From contig NZ_WIXN01000001.1 of NCBI RefSeq assembly GCF_010994035.1, positions 124,001-188,000 of the forward strand: a DNA stretch of 64,000 bases, read 5' to 3'. A model generated the notes under the pieces. That model worked only from the letters and a program-made list of their open reading frames with translations, did not search any database and was not told the origin of the DNA. This stretch comes from Virgibacillus aidingensis (GTDB taxonomy: Bacteria; Bacillota; Bacilli; Bacillales; Amphibacillaceae). Made by a program: the position numbers and the translations under genes. This document shows, one piece after another, positions 8,584 through 16,665 of the stretch; position 1 is the first letter of the stretch, and each line of letters begins with the position of its first letter.

Positions 8584-9522
8584 CTACTCGTCAAGATTTC
8601 TAACCTCCACCGGGATAAGTGTTTTTTCAAGACGTTCGCGATATTGCTCGTATTGATCTGGCAGTTTTAATGTGCTCCCCATTGTTTCCTGAGATTCATC
8701 ATGCGCAAAACCAGGCGGGTCCGTAGCAATTTCAAATAAAATTTCTCCATGCTCTCTGAAATAAATGGCATTGAAATAATTTCTGTCTTTGACCGGTGTG
8801 ACCATAAATCCATTTTGCTGCACTTGTTTTTTCCAATCCAATTGATCCTTGTCATCTTTTGCGCGCCAAGCTATATGATGAACTATGCCAACGCCCGTTT
8901 GCCCGCGTTCGTTTGTGGTTGTTTTGACATCAATAATATTTCCGATATCTCCGTAAGACCTTAAACGAACCAAGTTATCTTGTTCACCGATTCTTTCCAG
9001 TCCCATCACATCTTCAAGCAGCTCAGTTGTCTTAGCTGGCTGGGACGAATACAAAGTTGCGCCTGCAAAACCTTTAATGGCGGTATCAGATGTGATTTCT
9101 CCAATATTCCAGGCATTTTTTTCTCCATTCTCACGTTCCACAAGCTCCAGTTTCAGACCATGCGGGTCAGTAAAACTGAGATATGTTTCACCAAAACGTT
9201 TATGTGTGCTATAGGGAATACCGAATTTTTTCAGCCTGTCTTCCCAAAAAGACAAAGTTCCGACTGGAACAGCATAGGAGGTAATCCCAACCTGACCGTC
9301 ACCGATCTTTCCCTGCTGAGCATCTGCCCAAGGGAAAAAAGTGATGATGGTACCGGGGTTCCCGTCTTCATTTCCAAAATACAAATGATAGGTACCTGGG
9401 TCATCAAAGTTGACTGTCTTTTTCACCATTCTCAAACCTAATACCCCTGCATAGAAATCAGCATTTTCCTGTGGGTGTCCAACAATCGCTGTAATATGGT
9501 GAATGCCAGCTGTTTTTTTCAT
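8584..9522 (-). CDS. mhqO: MhqO/MhqA-type ring-cleaving dioxygenase
   Basis: The 312-aa protein has two VOC domains. The N-terminal one opens with TAGIHHITAIVGHPQENADF and the C-terminal one has VGIVHHIAWRAKD, NAIYFREHGEILFEIATDPP and a terminal LPDQYEQYRERLEKTL block typical of hydroquinone-specific extradiol dioxygenases. It would open hydroquinone rings during quinone stress. Its ATG overlaps the stop codon of the MarR-like gene (TAATG), so the two are translationally coupled. Downstream are a flavin reductase and an MhqD-like esterase. Confidence 0.88.
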   Translation of the reverse strand: MKKTAGIHHITAIVGHPQENADFYAGVLGLRMVKKTVNFDDPGTYHLYFGNEDGNPGTIITFFPWADAQQGKIGDGQVGITSYAVPVGTLSFWEDRLKKFGIPYSTHKRFGETYLSFTDPHGLKLELVERENGEKNAWNIGEITSDTAIKGFAGATLYSSQPAKTTELLEDVMGLERIGEQDNLVRLRSYGDIGNIIDVKTTTNERGQTGVGIVHHIAWRAKDDKDQLDWKKQVQQNGFMVTPVKDRNYFNAIYFREHGEILFEIATDPPGFAHDESQETMGSTLKLPDQYEQYRERLEKTLIPVEVRNLDE

Positions 9523-9956
9523 TATGATTGATCTCCCTTTTTGCCAACTCTTTTCAGTACATCAATGACCGTTTCTTTTTCTTCCTCCGAAACGTCTGAA
9601 AATAATTCCTCAATAACTTGCTGATGCTTGGGAAAAATTTCATCCATCAGTGCTGTTCCATTTTCTGTGATATCAATATATACCACACGACGGTCTTCCT
9701 GGCAGTGCCTGCGTTTAACGTAGCCTTTCTTTTCAAGCTTATCAATAACGTAGGTAATGGATCCGGTATTGATCAGAACGGCATTTGAGATGTCGCGTAC
9801 GGTCTGGCTGCCTTTATGATACAATGCTTCAAGTACAGTAAAATCAGAGCTTTTCATTCCGTGGCTGCTAATATCTTTTTTAATCATTTCTTCAAGCGTT
9901 TTTGAAGATTTCATGATGACAACAAATGCTTTTAACGCTAAATTTTCTTTTTTCAC
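9522..9956 (-). CDS. mhqR: MhqR-like MarR-family repressor
   Basis: The 144-aa winged-helix protein has the MarR DNA-binding region (SDFTVLEALYHKGSQTVRDI, then LINTGSITYVIDKLEKKGYV, then the wing with RRHCQEDRRVVYIDIT) and follows B. subtilis MhqR in its opening (LKAFVVIMKSSKTLEEMIKK). MhqR represses quinone-detoxification genes until electrophiles are present. It heads the operon, so it probably controls itself. A single Cys lies in the wing. An AT-rich inverted repeat lies upstream. Confidence 0.85.
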   Translation of the reverse strand: MKKENLALKAFVVIMKSSKTLEEMIKKDISSHGMKSSDFTVLEALYHKGSQTVRDISNAVLINTGSITYVIDKLEKKGYVKRRHCQEDRRVVYIDITENGTALMDEIFPKHQQVIEELFSDVSEEEKETVIDVLKRVGKKGDQS

Positions 9957-9983
9957 CTATTTTCACCTCACAGCTTTTTAACT

Positions 9984-10020
9984 ATATTTAATCTTAATTA
10001 ATATATTTTGAATTAAATAT
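9984..10020. promoter_or_regulatory. Candidate operator of the mhqR-like operon
   Basis: ATATTTAAT (9984-9992) and its reverse complement ATTAAATAT (10012-10020) flank a TTAATTAA palindrome (9994-10001), 28-64 bp upstream of the repressor start. The AT richness makes chance similarity possible, and the site does not match the known B. subtilis MhqR box exactly. Confidence 0.4.
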
Positions 10021-10040
10021 AATTATAAACTACTATAGAA

Positions 10041-10377
10041 ATGTTGTCAATGGCTTCGATTCTGCACGCGTTATTATTTTCTCTTAAAATACAGAAGTCA
10101 TTACTTTCACGTGGAAGTTGTGATCCTCCTGATTTTACGTATGTTTCCTCCGCCGGATTAGTTCAGTTTGAATTTAACGTGTGTCACTTAAAAAATGTCT
10201 CAGCCTCTTTAAAAGAAAAACTTCTGCTCCAGGTTCCATTCCCTTTTCCGCTGAGAATTCATTTCCATCAAACAGATCTAAGTAATGTAAGATACCACCC
10301 TGCTGCTGTTTTGTCTACGGAGGTGCAGGATGAATAACAAAATTATAATTCAATTCATACTTTGCCGATAAATATAG
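10041..10377. other. Intergenic, no gene seen
   Basis: An open frame exists on the plus strand here but it lacks a ribosome binding site and protein-like composition. I see nothing convincing until the promoter at 10378. Confidence 0.5.
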
Positions 10378-10406
10378 TTGACATTTTAAAAATTCCCATG
10401 TAATAT
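10378..10406 (+). promoter_or_regulatory. Promoter of the SAM-riboswitch operon
   Basis: A consensus TTGACA (10378-10383) is followed after 17 bp by TAATAT (10401-10406). It lies about 20 bp before the aptamer, as expected for an S-box leader. Confidence 0.7.
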
Positions 10407-10425
10407 GGTAACAAATTTAATATAT

Positions 10426-10539
10426 TTCTTATCAAGAGCGGTGGAGGAATCTGGTCCGATGAGCCCGCAGCAACCATTCACAAGTAAATTCGTGTGGAAC
10501 GGTGCTAATTCCAGCAGACATTCGTCTGAAAGATAAGAA
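10426..10539 (+). promoter_or_regulatory. SAM-I (S-box) riboswitch
   Basis: The conserved S-box blocks appear in order: CTTATCAAGAG, GGTGGAGGAATCTGG, CCGATGAGCCCGCAGCAACC, GGTGCTAATTCC, AGCAGA and TCTGAAAGATAAG. The outer stem CTTATC (10428-10433) pairs with GATAAG (10532-10537). It binds S-adenosylmethionine; the downstream terminator makes it an OFF switch when SAM is plentiful. Confidence 0.96.
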
Positions 10540-10566
10540 GGGCGCGCACCTATAATTGATTATTTT

Positions 10567-10604
10567 ACCCCCTTTTTATCTTTTGGATAAAAAGGGGGTT
10601 TTTG
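10567..10604 (+). terminator. SAM-riboswitch expression-platform terminator
   Basis: A CCCCCTTTTTATC/GATAAAAAGGGGG stem with a short loop is followed by TTTTT. It lies 28 nt after the aptamer and 60 nt before the first gene, so it is the regulated terminator. Confidence 0.92.
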
Positions 10605-10663
10605 CTGTTCATAAATAATGGATGAACTAAACTACCGATTTTTAGGAGGGAAACAAGGAAAAT

Positions 10664-11140
10664 ATGGAAAATAGGCAAAATAAAAATCATCGAACGATAC
10701 GAGTATTCACTAACAAAATTGGAAAGTTCGCCAATGAAACTAACATAAGGGATTTCAGTTTTACGATAGATGAACCGGAAAAATTAGGAGGAACAAATAA
10801 GGCACCGACCCCAATGGAATATATTTTGGGTTCGTTTAACGGTTGTATATTAATTGTTATTGAAATGATTGCTGAGGAAATTCACTTTTCTATTGATAAT
10901 CTCTCTGCTGAAACGCATGGGATCCTTGATCGGCGGGGGCTGGCAGGAACAGCAGATGTAAGTCCGCACTTCCATCAAGTAAAAAATACGGTTGTCATTG
11001 AAACGACTGAGAGCAGCGAGTCCATTGCGGAACTAAAAAATCTGGTTAAAAAAAGGTGTCCGGCCTATAATCTTTTCCGGGATGCTGGTATTGACATTGA
11101 ACTTGATTGGAAGAAGGCTGAAAACTTGGGGGGAAAATAA
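10664..11140 (+). CDS. OsmC-family thiol peroxidase-like protein
   Basis: The 158-aa cytoplasmic protein has the OsmC/Ohr fold with both redox cysteines in their usual places: GSFNGC near residue 66 and KKRCPAYNLF near 134. These proteins reduce organic peroxides or react with low-molecular-weight thiols. A SAM riboswitch precedes it, which ties it to sulphur-amino-acid metabolism. Its stop overlaps the start of the following symporter gene (TAATG), so the two form a coupled operon. The physiological substrate is not evident. Confidence 0.88.
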   Translation: MENRQNKNHRTIRVFTNKIGKFANETNIRDFSFTIDEPEKLGGTNKAPTPMEYILGSFNGCILIVIEMIAEEIHFSIDNLSAETHGILDRRGLAGTADVSPHFHQVKNTVVIETTESSESIAELKNLVKKRCPAYNLFRDAGIDIELDWKKAENLGGK

Positions 11141-12759
11141 TGACTTCTTATGGGTTTTGGATGATTGCTTTTGCGCTTATATATACACTGTTGTTAATTA
11201 TTGCCGGTAATGTAGCGAAAAGAAAGGCTTCAAATGGGGAGAATTTTTTTATTGGAGGACGGAATTTCAGATGGTGGACGGTAGCGTTTTGTATAACTGG
11301 GCTATTCTCCGGCTCTACCTACATATCGATAGTTGAACTCTCCTACTTAACAGGGGTTTCCGCCATCTGGTATGGTGTTGCCGAAACGGTACAGGTGCTG
11401 ATTATTGCTTTCCTCATGATTAAGCCTTTTCGTAACAGCATGATGGTGACAGTGTCCGGGCTGATTGGTGATAAATTTGGAAGAGGTGCAAAAGCTATAT
11501 CAGGAGCCATTACAGCTTTTGCTTTTCCGATGTGGTCTGTTGCTACCGCTATCGCATTTGCTTCTGCATTAAATGTGTTTACGGATATTTCGCTGAGCTT
11601 TGCTGTTGCTTTCACTGCGCTGCTGCTATTTGTATACCTGCAGGCTGGGGGAATGTGGTCTGTTGCTTTCACACAATCAATGAATACGATTATGTTTTTG
11701 ATCATGTTTATTGTTGGTATGATCGCATTTTTTATCAATCCCGGAATTTCAGGCTTACAGCAGCTGGCTGTGGACCGCCCGGAAATGTTCCATCTTGGTG
11801 GTGCCGGACTTCAAGTGATTGTTGCTTGGTTTGGAACTTTTTTGGTAAATGTTATATTAGCCCAGGCAGCTTTCCAAATGGCTTTATCGTGCAAGACGCC
11901 TGAAGAGGGAAAAAAAGGAATGATCGGTGCCGTATTTATGGGTGTTCCATTTATTATCTGCGGGGTATTGTTTGGGTTAGCAGCAGCTATTGTGGTTCCG
12001 GATGGAAACCTGGGACTAATTGCGTTGCCGCAGTACTTGATGGAAGTATTGCCTGCACCGCTTGTCGGACTGTTTTTCCTGGGAGTATGGGCATGTGCAC
12101 TTGGCTGGGGCGGCCCCTGCCAATTTTCCGGTGCCACCAGTCTTGGTAAAGATGTGGGAAGTGCAATCTTTCCGGGAGCAGACAATCAGCAATTGGTAAA
12201 ATATACGAAGTGGTCACTGCTTCTTTTAACCGGGTTAATGATCGTATTTGGGTTATTGAGGACAGAGCAATCTGCCTGGTGGAATGTGCTGGCATGGACC
12301 GTGAGAAATTCTGCCACTTTCGCGCCTGTCGTTGCTGCAATATTCTGGCCGGTTGTAACCCAGAGTGCTGTGGTAAGTTCGCTGCTTACCGGTTTTGCAT
12401 CCGGCTTAATCTGGTACTATTTGGGCGGATGGCATCCAACTTCTTTTTTCCTTGATATACATCCGGTTTGGATCGGTATGTCAGCGAATATTGCCTTCTT
12501 GCTTATTGTTACATTAATAACTGCGCATGGCCGATGGATTGTTAATTATCGCAACACATCGGTAAAGGGAATTATATCTGTACTGACAAGTGTTCTGCTG
12601 CTGACAGTAACCATTATATTTTTTGATACCCTGCACCAGGTTGGATTAGTTGGCCTGTTTGGCTTTGCAGCTATTCTCTCTTTGTTTATTACAGGGATTA
12701 TTTATATTAAACCGAAGCACATTCAAATTGCACCAGTTGCAAGAACAGTAAACGAATAG
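11140..12759 (+). CDS. Sodium:solute symporter (SSS family) under SAM control
   Basis: The 539-aa membrane protein has about 13 helices and the SSS family pattern: an early GNVAKRKASNGENFFIGGRNF segment, GLFSGSTYISIVELSYLTGV near residue 55 and LGWGGPCQFSGATSLGKDVG near 325. It uses the Na+ gradient to import a solute. The gene is co-transcribed with osmC behind an S-box riboswitch, so the solute is probably methionine, a methionine derivative or a precursor; this is inference from regulation, not from binding residues. A terminator follows at 12819. Confidence 0.85.
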   Translation: MTSYGFWMIAFALIYTLLLIIAGNVAKRKASNGENFFIGGRNFRWWTVAFCITGLFSGSTYISIVELSYLTGVSAIWYGVAETVQVLIIAFLMIKPFRNSMMVTVSGLIGDKFGRGAKAISGAITAFAFPMWSVATAIAFASALNVFTDISLSFAVAFTALLLFVYLQAGGMWSVAFTQSMNTIMFLIMFIVGMIAFFINPGISGLQQLAVDRPEMFHLGGAGLQVIVAWFGTFLVNVILAQAAFQMALSCKTPEEGKKGMIGAVFMGVPFIICGVLFGLAAAIVVPDGNLGLIALPQYLMEVLPAPLVGLFFLGVWACALGWGGPCQFSGATSLGKDVGSAIFPGADNQQLVKYTKWSLLLLTGLMIVFGLLRTEQSAWWNVLAWTVRNSATFAPVVAAIFWPVVTQSAVVSSLLTGFASGLIWYYLGGWHPTSFFLDIHPVWIGMSANIAFLLIVTLITAHGRWIVNYRNTSVKGIISVLTSVLLLTVTIIFFDTLHQVGLVGLFGFAAILSLFITGIIYIKPKHIQIAPVARTVNE

Positions 12760-12818
12760 GGATGGCTGAGACATTTTAAGGGGATGAATACCTTGTTTGG
12801 AATAAGCTAATGATCATT

Positions 12819-12858
12819 AAACCAGCAGTTGCCAATTATATTTCAACTGCTGGTTTTT
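12819..12858 (+). terminator. Terminator of the osmC-symporter operon
   Basis: A perfect 13-bp stem (AAACCAGCAGTTG and its complement) with a 12-nt loop is followed by T residues. Confidence 0.88.
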
Positions 12859-12906
12859 AATATGCTGTCTAATCTTTTAAAAACCGGGATGCTTTCTATA
12901 TGACAA

Positions 12907-14481
12907 TTAATTGTCACGGTTTTCCAATTCTTTTTTTCTCGCCATCAGATGTTTAAAAGCTTCATCAAGTTCTTCAGAAGGCTCCAAACTAAGTTTGCTT
13001 AATACTTCGGAAATTTTGGTTTCAACAACTTGCAGTTCGTCTTCGTTGGGATCTGCTATAGAGGGAATATGGTTTTTATATTCGGGATAGGACCCTTCGA
13101 ATAAAGCAATCTCTTTATTTTCGATCGTGAGAATACGTGAAGCAATATTTTTAAGAAACCTTCGATCATGTGAAACGACCAGTACTGTTCCTGCATAGTC
13201 TTTTAATAGATCTTCCAGTGCTTCGAGTGCATCAATATCGAGAAAATTAGTCGGTTCATCCAAAAGAAGTGTATTAACTTCACTAACAAACAATTTGGCA
13301 AAAGATACTTTCACCCGCTCTCCGCCGCTTAATACATCAACTTTTTTATATACGTCATCCCGGTAAAAATGCAATCTGGCAAGCACTGTGCGAACAAAGG
13401 TTTCGTCCTGTTTGGATGTCTTACTGACATTTTCCAGGATGGATTTATTGACATCAAGCACATCCAGGTTTTGGCTGAAATAGCCAATTTTCATGGCAGG
13501 GGAGAGCGTAATTCCCTCAGATTCATTCATTATCTTTTTCAGAAGTGTTGTTTTTCCTGTTCCATTTTTTCCAAGAATAGCTATTTTGTCTCCGCCTCTC
13601 ACATGAAAGCTGGTTTCCTTCCAAAGAATGCGATCCTTTATCTTTCCGGTTAAATTTTCCACGCGTAAAACGATTTTTCCTTGAAACGTTTTTTCATGGG
13701 GAAGATTCATTTTAACAGGCGGTGTTTCTTTTACTTTTTCTGCTTTCTCCATCTTTTCCAACCGGGTTTCCATGGATTTTGCCGCCTTGCGCAGCTTCTT
13801 TTGTTTATTGGCAAAGTATGGCTTGGCTCCTTTTACGTTAGCTTCAGAAGGACTGATATTTTTAGGCTTTTTCGTTGCCCGCTGTGCTTTTGTTTCTTTT
13901 TCTTCCAGCGCTCTTTCCAGCTGCTTTTTCTTTTTCACATACTGGTCGTATTCATTTTCCTGCTGTCTTATTTCCAGCTCTTTTTGCAAAACGTAGTCCG
14001 AATAATTTCCTTTGTACACTGTAAGCTTTCCGTTATCCAGCTCCCAAATCAGGCTGCACTGGGAGTCAAGAAATTCCCGGTCATGGGAGACGATCACAAT
14101 GGCGCCCTGCCATTTGGAAAATTGGTTTTCCAGTTTTTCGATATGCTCCATATCCAGATTTGTTGTTGGTTCATCTGCAAAAAGGATATCTGTTTTTCTG
14201 GCTATTGAAGCGTTGATATACTCCTGTGTTATTTCTCCACCGCTTTTGGTTGTCCGGGTGTTTTTCAGCTGGGGCAGGAGCTGCAGCGTACCATATCTGG
14301 TGACAGTGCCTTCCTCTGGATTTAAATTGCCTGCAAGTACATCCAGCAGCGTCGTTTTTCCGCTGCCGTTTTTTCCAACTAATCCGATGCGGGCTTTCTT
14401 TTGGATTTTCAGATTTTCCACTTCAAATAGCAGATGATCTTTTATATAGACTTTTAAATGATTGGCTTCCAGTAACATCAT
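12907..14481 (-). CDS. ABC-F ribosome-protection protein (Vga/VmlR-like)
   Basis: A soluble 524-aa protein with two ATP-binding cassettes and no membrane domain. The first Walker A is GLVGKNGSGKTT near residue 37, with an early SGGE signature; the second Walker A is ILGKNGTGKTT near 305, with LSGGERVKVS and LLLDEPTNFLDID. The interdomain linker (about 190-265) is long and Lys-rich, the feature that reaches toward the ribosomal peptidyl-transferase centre in antibiotic-resistance ABC-F proteins (Vga, VmlR: lincosamides, streptogramin A, pleuromutilins). The start at 14481 has GGAG 9 nt upstream. The gene follows an attenuator leader, which fits drug-induced expression. The spectrum cannot be predicted from sequence alone. 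Confidence 0.88.
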   Translation of the reverse strand: MMLLEANHLKVYIKDHLLFEVENLKIQKKARIGLVGKNGSGKTTLLDVLAGNLNPEEGTVTRYGTLQLLPQLKNTRTTKSGGEITQEYINASIARKTDILFADEPTTNLDMEHIEKLENQFSKWQGAIVIVSHDREFLDSQCSLIWELDNGKLTVYKGNYSDYVLQKELEIRQQENEYDQYVKKKKQLERALEEKETKAQRATKKPKNISPSEANVKGAKPYFANKQKKLRKAAKSMETRLEKMEKAEKVKETPPVKMNLPHEKTFQGKIVLRVENLTGKIKDRILWKETSFHVRGGDKIAILGKNGTGKTTLLKKIMNESEGITLSPAMKIGYFSQNLDVLDVNKSILENVSKTSKQDETFVRTVLARLHFYRDDVYKKVDVLSGGERVKVSFAKLFVSEVNTLLLDEPTNFLDIDALEALEDLLKDYAGTVLVVSHDRRFLKNIASRILTIENKEIALFEGSYPEYKNHIPSIADPNEDELQVVETKISEVLSKLSLEPSEELDEAFKHLMARKKELENRDN

Positions 14482-14515
14482 ACATTTCATCTCCATTTCA
14501 TCATTATACGGAGAC

Positions 14516-14550
14516 AAAAAAGCCTCCTGTTCCTTTTCAGAATAGGAGGC
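14516..14550 (-). terminator. Attenuator terminator upstream of the ABC-F gene
   Basis: On the minus strand GCCTCCT and AGGAGGC enclose a loop and are followed by TTTTTT, 35 nt upstream of the ABC-F start. As it lies between promoter and gene it must be regulated. Its 5' arm and loop are exactly complementary over 14 nt to an upstream leader segment. Confidence 0.85.
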
Positions 14551-14618
14551 ATTTCGGCAGAAAAAGAGAGACTGCTCCCTTTAGACAGAAACACAAATAT
14601 ACCATCCTATTCTGAAAA
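14534..14618 (-). promoter_or_regulatory. Antiterminator pairing in the ABC-F leader
   Basis: The leader segment at 14605-14618 is perfectly complementary to 14534-14547, which includes the 5' arm of the terminator. Pairing of the two would prevent the terminator. These are mutually exclusive RNA structures, the hallmark of transcription attenuation as described for vmlR-type genes. Confidence 0.75.
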
Positions 14619-14673
14619 ATCCAGTTGAAAGCACAACAAAATAAAGCAGAGATTTCTGCTGTTTGCCATGCAT
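14581..14673 (-). CDS. Possible 30-aa leader peptide of the ABC-F gene
   Basis: An ATG at 14673 opens a 30-codon frame running through the upstream antiterminator arm and stopping at 14581, just before the terminator. A ribosome stalled on it by an antibiotic would change the leader fold. No good Shine-Dalgarno is visible, and a minimal ATG-AAA-TAC-TAA frame upstream with AAGAGG only 2 nt away is an alternative. Treat it as a candidate. Confidence 0.35.
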   Translation of the reverse strand: MHGKQQKSLLYFVVLSTGFFRIGWYICVSV

Positions 14674-14749
14674 TCACTTGAATATTTTCGAAAAATAGGA
14701 TTAGTATTTCATGTCCTCTTGGTTCACCCTTCCGTTTTAAGTTACTGAC

Positions 14750-14778
14750 AGTATATAGGAAATGGCTTTTGTTGTCCA
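14750..14778 (-). promoter_or_regulatory. Promoter of the ABC-F leader
   Basis: On the minus strand TGGACA (14773-14778) and TATACT (14750-14755) are separated by 17 bp, each one base off consensus. This gives a leader of about 260 nt. Confidence 0.6.
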
Positions 14779-15056
14779 GAGGGCGTTCAGGATAGTAAGA
14801 ACATTGGAAAGCTGCAAGAACAGGGACAATAAAGCATGTAACCATTTTTAGTTTCAAACAAACGATTGAACAACAAGTGAGAAAGATTAGAAAGCAAAAA
14901 ACGTTGTGGGTATTAGAAATTGGCAGACCGCATAAAAAAACCGGAAAATCGGCTTTTTAAGGAATAACTTAAATAATCTTATTAACGGATATTTTGAATA
15001 TATTGCGCATCGTGATAGTATAAGGGCAAATATAAACTATAGGGAAGGTGACGGAA

Positions 15057-15284
15057 ATGGGAGTCTGCAACATTGACCATTCACATGACTCAGTGGTGAA
15101 GAAGCTGAACAGTCAGGAAGCATTTTTGCCGGTAGTGTTATATGAAAAAATACATCGCTTTTTGGAAAATGATCTTTCCCAGGAAAAACTAAACGAGTTA
15201 TTTCATCTTTTGAAAAAATATGATTTGGCTGCAGAAGAGGAAAGGGAAAATAGGAATAAAAAATTTGCTGCTATGATAAGTTAG
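15057..15284 (+). CDS. Small conserved cytoplasmic protein, 75 aa
   Basis: The ATG at 15057 has AGGGAAGG about 8 nt upstream. A GTG 9 nt earlier is also in frame but overlaps that site. The product is acidic and helical (VVKKLNSQEAFLPVVLYEKI near residue 13, LNELFHLLKKYDLAAEEERE near 45). I know of similar unannotated small proteins in Bacillus but no function. It is a single gene ended by a terminator shared with the convergent cvfC gene. Confidence 0.7.
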   Translation: MGVCNIDHSHDSVVKKLNSQEAFLPVVLYEKIHRFLENDLSQEKLNELFHLLKKYDLAAEEERENRNKKFAAMIS

Positions 15285-15325
15285 AAAAAAAGACTCCCGT
15301 ACCCGCTATGGCCGGGAGTTTCTTC
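15284..15325. terminator. Bidirectional terminator
   Basis: GACTCCCG/CGGGAGT stem with a preceding A-run and following T-rich tail, placed between two convergent genes. Confidence 0.8.
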
Positions 15326-15329
15326 ATCA

Positions 15330-16463
15330 TTATTTTTCTTTCGCCGCTTTTGCCATCTGATTCCAAATGGAGCCTTCTGCTTCCTTGCCGCTTTCGATTC
15401 TGGCAAGAGCCATTTTCACCTGCATCCTTACTTCAAATTCTGGGTCATCCAAGGCTTCGCGAAGAGCCGGAATGGCTGTTTCATCGCCAACTTCATATAA
15501 GAACATGGCTGCCCGCCAGCGGACTATACGGCTTTTATCCGATAATGTTTTAATCATTTCCGGGATTGCTTCTGCAAATCCAAGGTCTGATAAACAGTCT
15601 CCTGCGGTTCTTCTCACGTTTACAGCCTTATCCTTTAACGCTTTATATAAATACGGAAGTGTCTCCGGTTCTTCAATCATTCCCAAATAAGCGGTAGCAA
15701 GCCGCCGGACAGATGCTTTTTCATCATCAAGCGCTTTATCGAGCACGGGAAGATCTTCTTTTTTCGGATTCATGCGATCCAGTGCAGCATACCTGTCTTT
15801 CCAGTTCGGCTGATCGAGCATTTCCGGCGTTACTTTCTTCGGTCTGCGTTCTTCAGCCTGTGATTCATTATTTAAAGCCAGCTTCACCAGTTCATTTAAT
15901 CGCTCGGAATCGTAGGTGGCTGACAATTCCTCGACTACATCATGGCCTATTTCATCCATATCGCCATACCGCGGTTTTTGTTCTGACCACGTCCGTTCCA
16001 TTAAATAATTATCAGAGGCCTCCGCTGCTTTCATTGCTGCTTCCATAAATCTTTCGGGAAGGGCAAAGCGCTTTTCCTTGTCCCCGTCGTCCAGTTTTAC
16101 CTGTGTCGGTATATAACGGATCATTTGAATAAACACACTAACCTCTCCGAAAGCATCATCGGCCTGATCCGCTGCTTTAGAAAATAAATCAGCGTCTTCA
16201 TCATCAGAACCAAGCACTTTTCTTACTTCCGGCAGAATTTCTTCCCATGGAACTCGCGGATTTCTTTCCAAGGCAATAAAGTCAATTACACGGTACAATC
16301 CTTTCACTCCATTGATCGCAAATAGTTCTTTTATATATACCGGTGCATCACTTAAATCATCATTGAGTTTATAATTTTCCGTTTGACCATCAGGCAGCTT
16401 TTCATCCACATTGATTTTCATGGAATATGGACTGGGAGTTGGTTCCATTGAAACAATTTTCAT
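15330..16463 (-). CDS. CvfC-like conserved virulence factor C family protein
   Basis: The 377-aa protein has an N-terminal NifU/Nfu-N-like domain (about 1-85: PTPSPYSMKINVDEKLPDG, YIKELFAINGVKGLYRVIDF, and RNPRVPWEEILP). A middle helical region and C-terminal HEAT/armadillo-type repeats follow (about 235-365: RRLATAYLGMIEEPETLPYL, RRTAGDCLSDLGFAEAIPEM, RWRAAMFLYEVGDETAIPAL). This is the S. aureus CvfC architecture; the molecular role is unknown, the repeats suggest protein binding. AAGGGG precedes the ATG. It is monocistronic. Confidence 0.85.
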   Translation of the reverse strand: MKIVSMEPTPSPYSMKINVDEKLPDGQTENYKLNDDLSDAPVYIKELFAINGVKGLYRVIDFIALERNPRVPWEEILPEVRKVLGSDDEDADLFSKAADQADDAFGEVSVFIQMIRYIPTQVKLDDGDKEKRFALPERFMEAAMKAAEASDNYLMERTWSEQKPRYGDMDEIGHDVVEELSATYDSERLNELVKLALNNESQAEERRPKKVTPEMLDQPNWKDRYAALDRMNPKKEDLPVLDKALDDEKASVRRLATAYLGMIEEPETLPYLYKALKDKAVNVRRTAGDCLSDLGFAEAIPEMIKTLSDKSRIVRWRAAMFLYEVGDETAIPALREALDDPEFEVRMQVKMALARIESGKEAEGSIWNQMAKAAKEK

Positions 16464-16665
16464 TTACTTCTACCCCTTTTTCTGCAGGTTTCTTTAAGAT
16501 TGATACTATCAAAGATATAAGGAATTATCCAATACAGAGGATTCCCTATGCTGCGGCCTAATTGTAACCTTTAATTCATCCCGAATAATACTTGTTAAAT
16601 GAAGTGAAATAGTGATATAAGTAAAGAAACAGAAAAATGGAATGGACTTTATAAGGAGAAATATA

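Noticed and set aside
10041-10337. 98-codon plus-strand frame before the SAM riboswitch
   Set aside because: No ribosome binding site, odd composition, and it starts inside the upstream control region of the mhqR-like operon.
14537-14857. 106-codon minus-strand frame upstream of the ABC-F gene
   Set aside because: It runs through the promoter, leader and terminator structures and has no Shine-Dalgarno; the region is better explained as a regulatory leader.
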